A stretch of 17,214 nucleotides of DNA from CBDCKR01 sp964572045 (GCA_964572045.1 CAZNEI010000046.1:1-17214), one strand, 5' to 3'. Counted from the first letter of the stretch, positions 7,343 through 15,356 are shown. Program-made: numbers and translations. Notes: a model not told the origin generated them from the sequence alone.

Positions 7343-8387
7343 GAGCCGATCTGCGCTGGTGCTGTCCATCCTGCTTCTCGCTCCGGGCGCCGCCGCCGGA
7401 CAAGACGCTGCAGCCCTCTTGGAGCGTATCGACGGCGACCTGCGTCTGGGGAGCTTGGAGGAGGGACCCGGCGGAGACGCGTTCGGACTCATCGAGGACG
7501 TCAAGGAGGGAGCGGACGGGAGCTTCTACGTCCTCGATACGCGCCTGCACCAGCTGAAGCGATTCTCTGCCGAGGGCCGGCTCCTGGCCCAAGCCGGGCG
7601 AAGCGGCCGAGGGCCGGGCGAGTTCCGCGCTCCCATGAGGGTTCGAGTCACGGACTCCGGAACGCTCCTCCTGCTCGATCCTGGAAACGCTCGCCTCAAC
7701 ACCTACGATGTGGATCTCGATCCGCTCGGGGAGTCCTCCATACCGGGTCCGTTCATCGACTTCTGCCTGCTCGGGGAGAGGATCTTCTTTCATGGAGTCT
7801 TCAACGGTTTTCTGATCCACGAGTTCGACACGGAAAGAGGATCGGTTCGATCCTTCGCGCCGGCGCCCGAACCTCCCGGCGACTTCCCACCCTCCCTGCG
7901 GGATACGTACCAGAGAAGCCTAGGTCGCGGTCGGATCGTGTGCGATCCGAGGACCGGGAGCCTGATTCACGTTGCGGGCAATACCCCGAGCATTACGGCC
8001 TACGATCCCGCCGGAAGCCTACTCTGGGAGGCCGAAATCCCGGAATACCGGCAGATGAGGTTGGTGGCCGGCTCGCTCGGGGGCCGGCCGGGCGTGCAGC
8101 ACCTCTTGGACCCCGAAACGAACAGCCAGCATAGCCTCGGAAGCGTCAACCTCGTCTCTCCCACCCGCCTGCTCGTCCAGCTGGGAGTCATCCGCGGCTA
8201 CGGGGGAGAGATGGACGATGGAGAGATCCACTCCTGGTTCCTGGACCCGGCGACCGGGACGTTCACCCAACAGACCGGGTCCCTGCCGCGCGTCCTCGCG
8301 GTGGGCCAAAGCGCCTTGTACTTCGTCGGAAACGTGCCCTATCCCATGCTCGTGCGGGCCGGAAGGACGGTGTTGGACGGCGCCTGA
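7341..8387 (+). CDS. Secreted 6-bladed beta-propeller protein
   Basis: About 348 residues from a GTG start at 7341. This start is chosen over the ATG at 7260 because it opens directly on a clean type I signal peptide (SRSALVLSILLLAPGAAAGQ), has AGGA 9 nt upstream, and avoids overlapping the thioredoxin-like gene. No lipobox is seen, so the product is probably periplasmic or secreted, unlike its lipoprotein neighbours. Propeller features include SFYVLDTRLHQLKRFS (one blade), then the hallmark GRSGRGPGEF at about 86-95, followed by strands with DSGTLLLLDPGNARL. It is the last gene of the plus-strand run and converges on the ADOP permease; I see no terminator hairpin with a T-run in the 178 bp between them. 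Fold call good, function unknown. Confidence 0.83.
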   Translation: MSRSALVLSILLLAPGAAAGQDAAALLERIDGDLRLGSLEEGPGGDAFGLIEDVKEGADGSFYVLDTRLHQLKRFSAEGRLLAQAGRSGRGPGEFRAPMRVRVTDSGTLLLLDPGNARLNTYDVDLDPLGESSIPGPFIDFCLLGERIFFHGVFNGFLIHEFDTERGSVRSFAPAPEPPGDFPPSLRDTYQRSLGRGRIVCDPRTGSLIHVAGNTPSITAYDPAGSLLWEAEIPEYRQMRLVAGSLGGRPGVQHLLDPETNSQHSLGSVNLVSPTRLLVQLGVIRGYGGEMDDGEIHSWFLDPATGTFTQQTGSLPRVLAVGQSALYFVGNVPYPMLVRAGRTVLDGA

Positions 8388-8565
8388 TGCTCCGGATCGG
8401 ATGCTCGCCGCTCGCCGACCCACGCGTGCTCGCTCCAAGCATCTTCCGTCTACGACCTCCGCCAAGGGCTCACTCGGCAGGCAGCACGAATACCCTTACA
8501 ACGCGGAGGGGGTGTTATGGACGCTTGCGATCGGCATCCGGATTCCGCCCAGCTCGTGGAGAGTC

Positions 8566-11028
8566 TTAACGGCCTTCTCGGTGTCGTCGGTGAGAACCCA
8601 GGGCGACGACGGGATCTGCCGCCGCCGCGACGGCCGCAGGTCGGAGGCAAGCCGTTACCGCGACCAGTATCATGACCGATGCGACCGCGAGATAAGTCGG
8701 AACATCTGTGTAGGTCAGTCCGACGAACTGATTCCCAAACATCGCCGCAACAGCTGCGCCGAGAATCGCTCCAAGTAGGATGCCGACGCCGGCAACCTTC
8801 AAGCCCTCAAGGAGAACCATGCACAACAGATGGTGAGGCTGGGCTCCGAGTGAAGATCTGATGCCAAGCTCTCGGGTTCGCTGTGAGACGTTGAAAGTCA
8901 CCACCATATAGAGCCCTCCCGCGCCCAAGAGGCCGGCGATCACACCGAGGACGGTGAACAACTTCGTCGCCACCTCCCATCGCATGAGCTGGGGTCGGAG
9001 CCGGGCACCTAACGGCTCTACCCGCACGAAGGGCATTGACGAATGGAGTGCTTGGATCTCCGAGCGTATTGACTGAAGCGCCCCCCGCGTATCCTGACCT
9101 GTCCGAACGAAGATGGCGGGCGTCCCCGGTCCGGGTACCTGGCCTTCCGGGACGTAAAGCACGGCACTCGGCTCCGTCAATAATCCCTCGTATCTCACGT
9201 CGGCGGCTACGCCTATGACCTGAACGCAGGCGTCTCCGAAAGCATACGGTACCCTTATGCACTGCCCGATCGGTGAGTTTCCGGCCCAGGCCTCCTGTAC
9301 GAGCCTCTCACTCACGATCGCCACAGGCGAGGAGTCGGGCCGGTCTTGTTCGTCGAACAAGCGACCTCCCACGAGTCCGATTCCCAACGCGCGAAAGTAG
9401 TCCGGACCGACGGAATTCGACAGCACAGATCCGGGTTGTGTTTCGTCCGGCCGTCCATCAGAGATTTGAAATCCTCTCCGAGTAAGCATGTAAAACGGGA
9501 CGATGCTGCCCACCGCCGCGGTCTCGACGCTCGGAAGGAAGCCTAGTCGGTCCAGGGCTACGGTAACGAGGTCGGTATCGTCGGCAATCCGCCATTGATC
9601 GTCGGTGTAGATTACCGCCACTCGTTCGAGGTCCATTCCGGTGTCGATCCGGCGAGCATTAAGTAAGCTCCGGAGGAAGAGGCCGGCGATCAAGACGAGC
9701 ACAAAAGCGATCGCCGTGTGCCCAGCCATAAGGCGGTTCTGGAGTCGCGACGGGGCTGTGATCCCACCACCGTACTCCTTGAGTGCAACTCCCACTTCTC
9801 GGCGTGCCGCCCACACTGCCGGAGCCACTCCGAAGACAAGCGGCGTGAGCAGCGCAAGTCCAAGACCAAGCGTCACGCTCCGCCCGTTCACGACATTTGG
9901 GATTGGGGGGATGGGGAGTTTGTGGACGAGGGCGATGCTTAGCGAGGCCAAGGCGGTAGCAACCACCAAAGACATCAGAGCCAGGAGGAGGCTCCCGAGG
10001 ATCTGTTCGCGCAAGATGAGTCCGGGAGAGCCCCCGACAGCTAGTCGGATCGCGATGTCCGTCTCGCGCTCCACAGCTTGTGCCAGCAGCAGATTCGCCA
10101 CCGTACCGCACGCAAGCAACAGGAGCGCCGCCGAGATGCCCAGCGCCCAGAGGGGAACGGGGTTCCGGCCCTGTTGGTTCTCAAAGAACATCGTCCTGGG
10201 CGGAAGAAACGACACCGGTATCGGACCCACGGAGCCCAGAGAACTCGGCTCCGCAAAGGGCAGCACAGTGAACGGTGCGATACTCTCCGTTGGCGCCATT
10301 CCGGTGGCTTGCAATAGGCTCACCCCCGACTGAAGCCGACCCACGAACTGGAGCCAGTACTCTCTGAGGGGCATGGAACCGTCTCCGCCGAACTCCGGAA
10401 GCGCGACGAGTCCCATGGGAATCCACAGGTCGGGGTCGCCTAGATCCACACCGACGAACCTCTTCGGCGCGATCCCGACAATAGTGAGCGGCACACTATT
10501 CACCCGTATGGATCGGCCGACGATGCCCTGATCCGCGCCGTAGGCCTGCTCCCACATGCGATGGCTGAGAACCGCCATCCCCGCGCCCCTCCCTCGCTCT
10601 CCCCGGCTAGTATCGAAGAATCGTCCGAGCCGCGGCCGCACGCCCAGAACGGAGAAATAGTTCGTCGTCACAGCGGTCATCACGACAGGAGACGCCCCGG
10701 GACCACCGTCCAGAGTACCGTCCCTTCTACCGTACGCAGCGAGACCTGACAGGATGTCCGCCCGCTCCTCGGCAATGCGGCGGTACTGATCGTAGTTGGC
10801 CGTCGGCCCGGTCCCGCCCGCTAGAGACCTCGGATTCGATCTGAGGCGCACTCGGACCAAGCTCTCCGGCTCGGCCACTCCGGCCGGAGGGCGAAGAAGC
10901 AACGCGTCCACGACACCGAATAGCGCAATGTTGACGCCGATGCCCAGCCCAAGACAACCAACGGCCACTAGCGTGTAACCGGGGCGGGCAGCGAGCATGC
11001 GTAGTGCCGACCTTAGGTTCTGGATCAT
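8566..11028 (-). CDS. ADOP/MacB-type ABC transporter permease (orphan)
   Basis: An 820-residue inner-membrane permease with the duplicated MacB_PCD-FtsX architecture of the ADOP (acidobacterial duplicated orphan permease) group. Order: TM1 at about 19-42 (YTLVAVGCLGLGIGVNIALF), a first periplasmic domain (about 50-285), TMs near 295-316, 345-366 and 386-408, a TM at 436-455 opening the second half, a second periplasmic domain (about 465-685), then TMs near 690-711, 743-764 and 776-795. Cytoplasmic coupling stretches are visible at ERETDIAIRLAVGGS (320-334) and QRTRELGIRSSLGAQ (716-730). Length is normal for the group. The C-terminus DPVVAL matches the family end but carries a short basic tail (GSHRRHREGR). 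There is no ATPase gene nearby, as is common for ADOP proteins. Such permeases work with a MacB-like ATPase in export or envelope stress; the substrate here is unknown. Confidence 0.93.
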   Translation of the reverse strand: MIQNLRSALRMLAARPGYTLVAVGCLGLGIGVNIALFGVVDALLLRPPAGVAEPESLVRVRLRSNPRSLAGGTGPTANYDQYRRIAEERADILSGLAAYGRRDGTLDGGPGASPVVMTAVTTNYFSVLGVRPRLGRFFDTSRGERGRGAGMAVLSHRMWEQAYGADQGIVGRSIRVNSVPLTIVGIAPKRFVGVDLGDPDLWIPMGLVALPEFGGDGSMPLREYWLQFVGRLQSGVSLLQATGMAPTESIAPFTVLPFAEPSSLGSVGPIPVSFLPPRTMFFENQQGRNPVPLWALGISAALLLLACGTVANLLLAQAVERETDIAIRLAVGGSPGLILREQILGSLLLALMSLVVATALASLSIALVHKLPIPPIPNVVNGRSVTLGLGLALLTPLVFGVAPAVWAARREVGVALKEYGGGITAPSRLQNRLMAGHTAIAFVLVLIAGLFLRSLLNARRIDTGMDLERVAVIYTDDQWRIADDTDLVTVALDRLGFLPSVETAAVGSIVPFYMLTRRGFQISDGRPDETQPGSVLSNSVGPDYFRALGIGLVGGRLFDEQDRPDSSPVAIVSERLVQEAWAGNSPIGQCIRVPYAFGDACVQVIGVAADVRYEGLLTEPSAVLYVPEGQVPGPGTPAIFVRTGQDTRGALQSIRSEIQALHSSMPFVRVEPLGARLRPQLMRWEVATKLFTVLGVIAGLLGAGGLYMVVTFNVSQRTRELGIRSSLGAQPHHLLCMVLLEGLKVAGVGILLGAILGAAVAAMFGNQFVGLTYTDVPTYLAVASVMILVAVTACLRPAAVAAAADPVVALGSHRRHREGR

Positions 11029-11063
11029 GGCGGGGTCTGATTTGGCACCGATGTGGGCTCCGA

Positions 11064-11336
11064 CTAGGTCCGTCCGTACCGGTTCCGGTTCTCTGGACGA
11101 GTGGGCGGCTTAAAGATCAGGCCGTTCTTCTGCTGAGGTTCTTGCGAGCCCGGGCGCCGCCGCCTCTTGAGCTCCGGCGGCGCAACCCGAACCTCTCGGC
11201 TCACATCGCCGATCTCCTCGCCCCCAAGCAGCCGCAAGACCACCCCGGCCTTCCGCCGCGCGCTCCACCGCTTGGGCAGACCTCCCCGACCACCGCGGCT
11301 CTTCCCCGAATCCCGCTCTTCTGTGCTCCGAGACAT
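11064..11336 (-). pseudogene. Transposase N-terminal remnant (IS3-type OrfA helix-turn-helix)
   Basis: A 90-codon frame in which residues about 20-60 (PKRWSARRKAGVVLRLLGGE, then the EIGDVSREVRVAPPELKR stretch) match the pattern of the DNA-binding OrfA segment common to IS3-like transposases: basic lead, R/K-WS-x-RRK, VLRLLxGE, then a D-x-SRE-x-V recognition helix. After about residue 60 the frame turns into low-complexity Arg/Pro sequence. No catalytic DDE domain follows in any frame, so it is truncated and probably frameshifted. I found no terminal inverted repeats on either side. It lies between the permease and the phosphotransferase, at the start of the lower-G+C stretch. Confidence 0.55.
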
Positions 11337-11427
11337 CCGGTGCCTCCGCTTCCCATAGAGCCCGGAAGAAGGGCTAAGCTACTGTTCACGGAAATCGGGG
11401 GCACCTATAGGGCAAGCGACGAGAGTG

Positions 11428-12396
11428 TCATCGGATCGCTTGGAGCCAGTCCGCGCTAGCGTTCAATCTTAGGAATCTGGCGACCGCCTCTGATTCATGA
11501 GGCCGCATCGAGCTCGGATCTCTGTTGAACCTTCGCAGCAGATAGTCACACGCATCCGCTGCGGTGACGAGTAGAACGGCGGAAGGTAGGCTTGCGATTT
11601 CTTCGTCCGATAACGGACGGGACTCGCTGTATGCCTCCAGTACGTTGACTAACCTGCGTGAATCGATTTCTGATTCGGTCTCGAACGCCCAGATTCTGAT
11701 GAGGGACGCCACATCGAGGACGAGCGGACCGAAATAGGCTTCATCGAAATCCAAGAGGGCCACGATGCTCTCGGTCTCGTCAACTAGGAGATTCGTATAG
11801 TGAGTGTCGTGGTGAATCAGTCCGAGAGGAAGTCTCGCATTACCTGGAGTCCTAAACTGATGGAATGACGAGAGGGCGGTTTGTAATGCCGACCTGAACT
11901 TCAACATGCCTGGAACACGTCGGACGACGGCCGAACTGTCGCATAGTTCGGTAAACCTATCAACGTGGTTCAGGTCGGTCCGACTGCGAGGTCCGTCAAG
12001 GGACGCGCCCTCGGTCACGCAGTGGAGTTTGCCCAACAAGCGGGCCACTTTGAGCCCGCTGTTGCTATCGTTCGGACTTATGTGTACTCCATTCACGAAC
12101 CTGAAGAGAGCTGCCGGCGCCCCACCAAGGAGTGACACCAGATGGCCTTCACGCGACCTTAGGACTGAGGCGGTTGGAAAGTTCTGTTCAACGAGAAAGG
12201 CGATCACCCGTAGTTCAAATGCGACCTCGCTTAACGGGGTGACGCCGTAGCGGCGCAGCACAAGCTTCTCCGGGCCTACGGCAATCCCGATGTTCTCGTT
12301 GTCATCCCCCTGGGGCAAAGAGAACAGCCTCGCCGGGGCCTGCGGCAGCAAGTACCTTGTGAGGAACGACATGACATCGGCCTCAGAGGTTACCAT
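11428..12396 (-). CDS. APH-family phosphotransferase (small-molecule kinase-like)
   Basis: 322 residues from ATG 12394-12396. This start, not the in-frame ATG 14 codons upstream at 12438, is supported by a strong ribosome site: AGGAGG on the minus strand (12407-12412) with a 10-nt spacer. Motifs of the aminoglycoside phosphotransferase/homoserine kinase II fold: KLVLRRYG as the nucleotide-binding strand with its basic residue, LIHHDTHYTN at about 193-202 (catalytic loop HxDxHxxN: His195, Asp197, His199, Asn202), and ALLDFDEAYFGP with the metal-binding DFD at about 216-218. The product is cytoplasmic and phosphorylates a hydroxyl group of a small substrate; an antibiotic, amino acid or sugar are all possible. 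Its G+C is visibly lower than that of flanking genes, and a transposase remnant lies just downstream, which suggests acquisition. It is not specific enough to call resistance. Confidence 0.87.
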   Translation of the reverse strand: MVTSEADVMSFLTRYLLPQAPARLFSLPQGDDNENIGIAVGPEKLVLRRYGVTPLSEVAFELRVIAFLVEQNFPTASVLRSREGHLVSLLGGAPAALFRFVNGVHISPNDSNSGLKVARLLGKLHCVTEGASLDGPRSRTDLNHVDRFTELCDSSAVVRRVPGMLKFRSALQTALSSFHQFRTPGNARLPLGLIHHDTHYTNLLVDETESIVALLDFDEAYFGPLVLDVASLIRIWAFETESEIDSRRLVNVLEAYSESRPLSDEEIASLPSAVLLVTAADACDYLLRRFNRDPSSMRPHESEAVARFLRLNASADWLQAIR

Positions 12397-12406
12397 CTTG
12401 CAAGCA

Positions 12407-12412
12407 CCTCCT
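12407..12412 (-). promoter_or_regulatory. Strong ribosome binding site deciding the phosphotransferase start
   Basis: AGGAGG on the minus strand, 10 nt before ATG 12396. It overlaps the 10-bp palindrome CTCCTAGGAG (12408-12417), which could partly occlude it. It shows that the upstream ATG at 12438 is not needed. Confidence 0.75.
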
Positions 12413-12520
12413 AGGAGCCGAGCGAAAACGCTAAGCATGGTTTGTGCGGACTTCGAAATCGTCTGAAGCCGCGCACAATTGTCATCGCCATCCCTTCAGT
12501 CCACGAGCTCTTGAGTGCGC

Positions 12521-12526
12521 TATAAT
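12521..12526 (+). promoter_or_regulatory. Consensus -10 box (TATAAT), weak -35
   Basis: A perfect TATAAT at 12521-12526 on the plus strand, in an otherwise G+C-rich region. At 17-nt spacing (12498-12503) the -35 position reads AGTCCA, a poor match, so the promoter is only possible. A transcript would begin near 12533, right at the hairpin. Confidence 0.35.
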
Positions 12527-12536
12527 GCAGGCTCAT

Positions 12537-12576
12537 GACCGAGGCCGCAACAGACGCCACTCGTCAGGCCTCGGTC
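12537..12576 (+). ncRNA. 10-bp perfect hairpin, possible small RNA or leader element
   Basis: GACCGAGGCC (12537-12546) pairs perfectly with GGCCTCGGTC (12567-12576) over a 20-nt loop, starting about 11 nt after TATAAT. No T-run follows, so it is not a typical intrinsic terminator. A 19-codon frame (ATG 12535 to TGA) runs through it but has no ribosome site. This could be a structured RNA or a protein-binding inverted repeat; evidence is thin. Confidence 0.25.
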
Positions 12577-12679
12577 CAAATGGTCTCCTCTTGAGGAACC
12601 GATGCACGAACTATGTTTGCTGCGTGAACGTCCTTGTCGTCGTGTCCGAGATCCGCGAATGGGTCCCCCGATCGCCCAA

Positions 12680-12914
12680 CTCACCGGTCCAGATGAGCAA
12701 TCCGACGTCGGCAGAATCGACTATTGTGTTTGCATCAACCGTCCAACGAGCCACATGTTCGGAATCAGAGATTGAGGATTGGCGAAGACTAATCTGTGCC
12801 CAGTGGGATACACGAAATGCAGAGCCGGTGTTTTTGCTGTTTCGGCCAGGGGGCGGTCGCTTCGCGAATATCAGGTCAGGTTCAGTGCGCCTTGTTGCCT
12901 GAATTGGAGGAAAA
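12680..12914. repeat. Diverged direct repeat, copy A (partner 15735-15969)
   Basis: This block aligns without gaps to 15735-15969 at a constant offset of 3055. By eye, about 35 mismatches occur in about 235 positions (near 85% identity). It covers the 3' end of a propeller gene plus 41 bp after its stop. Similarity stops at about 12914; beyond that the two loci are unrelated. Confidence 0.9.
12721..12914 (-). pseudogene. Truncated C-terminus of a 6-bladed beta-propeller gene
   Basis: Read on the minus strand, in frame with a TAG stop at 12721-12723, about 63 codons match the C-terminal end of the intact propeller at 15776-16816, with roughly 45 of 63 residues identical. Shared stretches include TPALHFV, NPQSLIPN against DPQSLIPN, and WLVGRL at the end. 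A TGA at 12871-12873 replaces the Trp codon of the intact copy (VWYSRSD becomes T-stop-YSRSD). Nothing homologous lies upstream, so the N-terminal four fifths are lost. The conserved frame despite scattered substitutions suggests it was once a functional paralogue. The plus-strand open frame over it is antisense. Confidence 0.85.
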
Positions 12915-13080
12915 CACGGGTTCAGGGACGCGGATGAGGTTAGCGAATCGCTCGGCTCTCCAGTCAGGACCTACTGTTCGGAATGGTCGTGAGGCGCGAT
13001 GCTGCCGTCCTCGGTCCCGCTGGCGATCAAAAGGGTGTCGGGCGCCCATCGCGTGCCTCTCATGCACCCCAAGGTCCATC
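12915..13080. other. Leader region of the 13081 propeller gene
   Basis: 166 bp between the pseudogene breakpoint and the next start codon. The frame of the downstream gene remains open through it back to 12796, but it shows no signal peptide or family similarity. No promoter boxes I would defend. Confidence 0.4.
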
Positions 13081-14124
13081 ATGAAACAATGCAGTCGGTC
13101 CGGATCGATCATGCTGGCCATGATCGCGTTGATCCCTCTCTCCTCTGAGAGTCAGGTCCTACGACTCGGGGCCACCACGTACTCGTTCGGCGTATTCGAG
13201 GGAGATGATACGCAGGTGCTGGGATCGATCAATGACGTGGCTGTCTCCGCCGGAGGGGACATCGTATTCACCGATGAACTTACCCAGCGAGTGACTTGGA
13301 TCAAGCCAGACGGTGCACTGGGCGGGGTGGCCGGAAAGCCGGGAGCTGGGCCAGAGGAGTTTCGATCCCTCAGCGCGGTGGACTTCCATCCCGACGGACG
13401 GTTTCTGGTACTTAATTCGAACAAGCTCGTCTTCTTGGTCCCCGAGCAGGGAGGCCTCCGCTTCGACGGAGAACTGAGACTCGAAGTATTCCCGGAGGAC
13501 TATTGCATCCTTGGGCAGCGCCTCTTCGTCCTTGCCTTGCACGATGGGAAGATCCTGCATGAAATCGACTGGAACGGGGAACTGGTGAGTTCGTTCGGCG
13601 AGCCGTTGGCGATGTCGGGGGAGGTGTCACCTAGGTTTCAGGCCAATATGGACTTCTACTCGGCTCAAGGCGCTCTCACCTGCTTCTCGGATCTTCAGCT
13701 GCTGATCGTCGTTCCCTACCTCCTTCCGGAGATCCGGGCCTTTTCTCTGGAGGGGATCCGCGCGTGGACACGAGTTCAGGAGCCGTACGCCCGTACAACG
13801 ATGAACGAATTGCCAGGCGGTCGATACCAGGTTGCTGCTGATCCGAAGACCGGAACGACGCACTTGTCTCTGGAGGCATGGCCACTCAGTGAACGCACAC
13901 TGGTCGTCCAGGTGGTGGAATCGGGGCGGTTCGGACCGGAAGGTCTCCCTACCGAACTCCGTTTCTTCAACGTCGCAACCGGGGAACCGCTGGGGCGCCA
14001 GGATGCTGGCCCGTCCCACATCGTCGCTTTCACGGACACTCAAGTAGTGGCCTGGGAAGATCTTCCATTCCCGAGGCTGTTCAAGAGGCAGGCGGACTTG
14101 ACGATCCAGCTCCCACGCGATTAG
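13081..14124 (+). CDS. Secreted 6-bladed beta-propeller protein
   Basis: 347 residues from ATG 13081. The frame stays open upstream to 12796, but only this ATG begins with a signal peptide (basic KQCSRSG, hydrophobic IMLAMIALIPL, then SSES before Gln25, type I cleavage likely); AAGG lies about 10 nt upstream. There is no lipobox at the cleavage region. The propeller hallmark appears as GKPGAGPEEF at 85-94, with Glu replacing the usual Gly of GPGEF. Other blade-like pieces are GDIVFTDELTQRVTWI (about 59-74) and DGRFLVLNSNKLVFL. It is the first of two tandem plus-strand propeller loci; the second is broken. It lies next to the decayed propeller fragment, pointing to local gene turnover. Function unknown. 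Confidence 0.82.
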   Translation: MKQCSRSGSIMLAMIALIPLSSESQVLRLGATTYSFGVFEGDDTQVLGSINDVAVSAGGDIVFTDELTQRVTWIKPDGALGGVAGKPGAGPEEFRSLSAVDFHPDGRFLVLNSNKLVFLVPEQGGLRFDGELRLEVFPEDYCILGQRLFVLALHDGKILHEIDWNGELVSSFGEPLAMSGEVSPRFQANMDFYSAQGALTCFSDLQLLIVVPYLLPEIRAFSLEGIRAWTRVQEPYARTTMNELPGGRYQVAADPKTGTTHLSLEAWPLSERTLVVQVVESGRFGPEGLPTELRFFNVATGEPLGRQDAGPSHIVAFTDTQVVAWEDLPFPRLFKRQADLTIQLPRD

Positions 14125-14371
14125 GCCAGCGAGACTTCCCATAGGCCTTCACGGACGCCCCCGTCACGGTCGACTCGACCGTCGCCATGCCGTCCAGCGT
14201 TCCCCGGAGCGCCAAGCCCGTGGGACCTGAACGCCGTGGCCCCAAGGAACACAAGGGCCCCCCGGCACATATGCCGATGCAGCACACCTCCATCGGTGAT
14301 CGGACGATTCGCAATCCCTTCGATTTCGAGCGGTCTCGGCTCTCCCACTCATGAGCACATGGGGTAGTTCC
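14125..14371. other. Spacer between propeller genes
   Basis: 247 bp with no recognisable gene. Short open frames exist on the minus strand (75-100 codons), but they have no ribosome site and resemble no family I know; they are probably chance in G+C-rich DNA. Confidence 0.4.
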
Positions 14372-15356
14372 ATGACAGCGCACAGGGACGCCCTTGTGAC
14401 GACGTTGCTTGCTTCCACCCTCTTGGCGGGGGCCGCGTGTGATCCATCACCTCGGATCCAACCGTCCGAGGTCGTGGTGCGTGACAGTGCCGGGATCAAG
14501 ATCGTGGAAAATCTCACGGGAGCTTGGGCGACGCAGCCGAGCTGGACGCTTGGGAGCGACCCGTTACTTGAGATCGGTCTGCAACAGGGTCCCCCGGAGT
14601 ACATGTTTCACGAGATCCGGGGGGCTGGCCGGGTCGGTGGTGGCAGGGTCTTCGTCGTCGACCAGGGATCTGCTCAAGTACGTTTTTTCGACGAGCGCGG
14701 GACACAAGCTACGGACAGAACCGGACGGCGTGACATTGGCCAACATGACGTACGCCCGCTTTTCGGCTGTCGGGGCCGAGACATCCGTCCTTGCCGAGGG
14801 TCCGGGGACTGAAGGAGTCCGTGCGTTTCGGACTCAGGAACTCTGGGCCTATAGGATCCCTTTTGTGGGGTATCGCCCGGCGGCGGCGGTGGGTCGGAGT
14901 GAACTCTACTTTGGACTGTCCCGCCGGATGGAGATCGGGGTGACGGGCCTTGATGGGGAGATGCGAGCCGTCATTCGGCAAATGAACTTGGACCAGACGC
15001 TCACCGACGAGATGGTTCGAGAGGCGGCTCTTGCCCAAATAGCGCGGAGCATGCCGGACGAAGACCCGGTACGCGTCTACGAATCTGCCGACATCGCACC
15101 GAGCGGGTGGCTTCGGCCCCCCTACTCGAGGATGCTGGTGGACGAGCAAGAATACCTGTGGGTGGCGGAGTACGTGGACCGTGACCTCGATGCCCGCAAT
15201 TGGACCGTATTCGGTCCTGACGGGATCCTCCTGGGCTCCCTCAAGGTGCCCGAGGGGTTCCGAGTCTTACAGGTGGGGGACGAAGAAGTGATCGGGCGCT
15301 ACAAGGATGAGCTGGGGATAGAGTTCGTTTGGAGCTTGCCTCTCGCTCGATCCTAG
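14372..15356 (+). pseudogene. Frameshifted, internally shortened 6-bladed beta-propeller lipoprotein
   Basis: The N-terminal part reads in one frame from ATG 14372: signal peptide and lipobox LLAGAAC, then the typical opening RDSAGIKIVEN and blade one (GGGRVFVVDQGSAQVRFFDERG). This frame ends at the TGA at 14810-14812. The family's continuation is in the +1-shifted frame from about 14705-14730 (LRTEPDGVTLANM) to TAG 15354-15356, with EYLWVAEYVDRDLDARNWTV and the closing DELGIEFVW. The switch lies between about 14700 and 14730. Joined, the two parts give about 325 residues, and the GxGxGPGEF loop expected right after FFDERG is absent, so an internal deletion of roughly one to two blades seems to accompany the shift. 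It could be a real pseudogene or, for the frameshift alone, an assembly error. It belongs to a different subfamily from the 15776-16816 propeller. Confidence 0.75.

Larger units (their letters stand above)
12413..12679. other. Non-coding spacer with TATAAT and a long-arm hairpin
   Basis: No credible gene in this stretch. It holds a perfect TATAAT at 12521-12526 (plus strand) and a 10-bp inverted repeat just after it, each listed separately. The promoter of the phosphotransferase must also lie here, but I cannot place its boxes. Confidence 0.5.

Noticed and set aside
12444..12902. Plus-strand open frame, and its twin at 15685-15957
   Set aside because: The two translated products resemble each other only because they are antisense to the duplicated propeller 3' end.
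12796..13080. Upstream extension of the 13081 propeller
   Set aside because: The first 95 codons show no signal peptide or family similarity and run antisense through the pseudogene.
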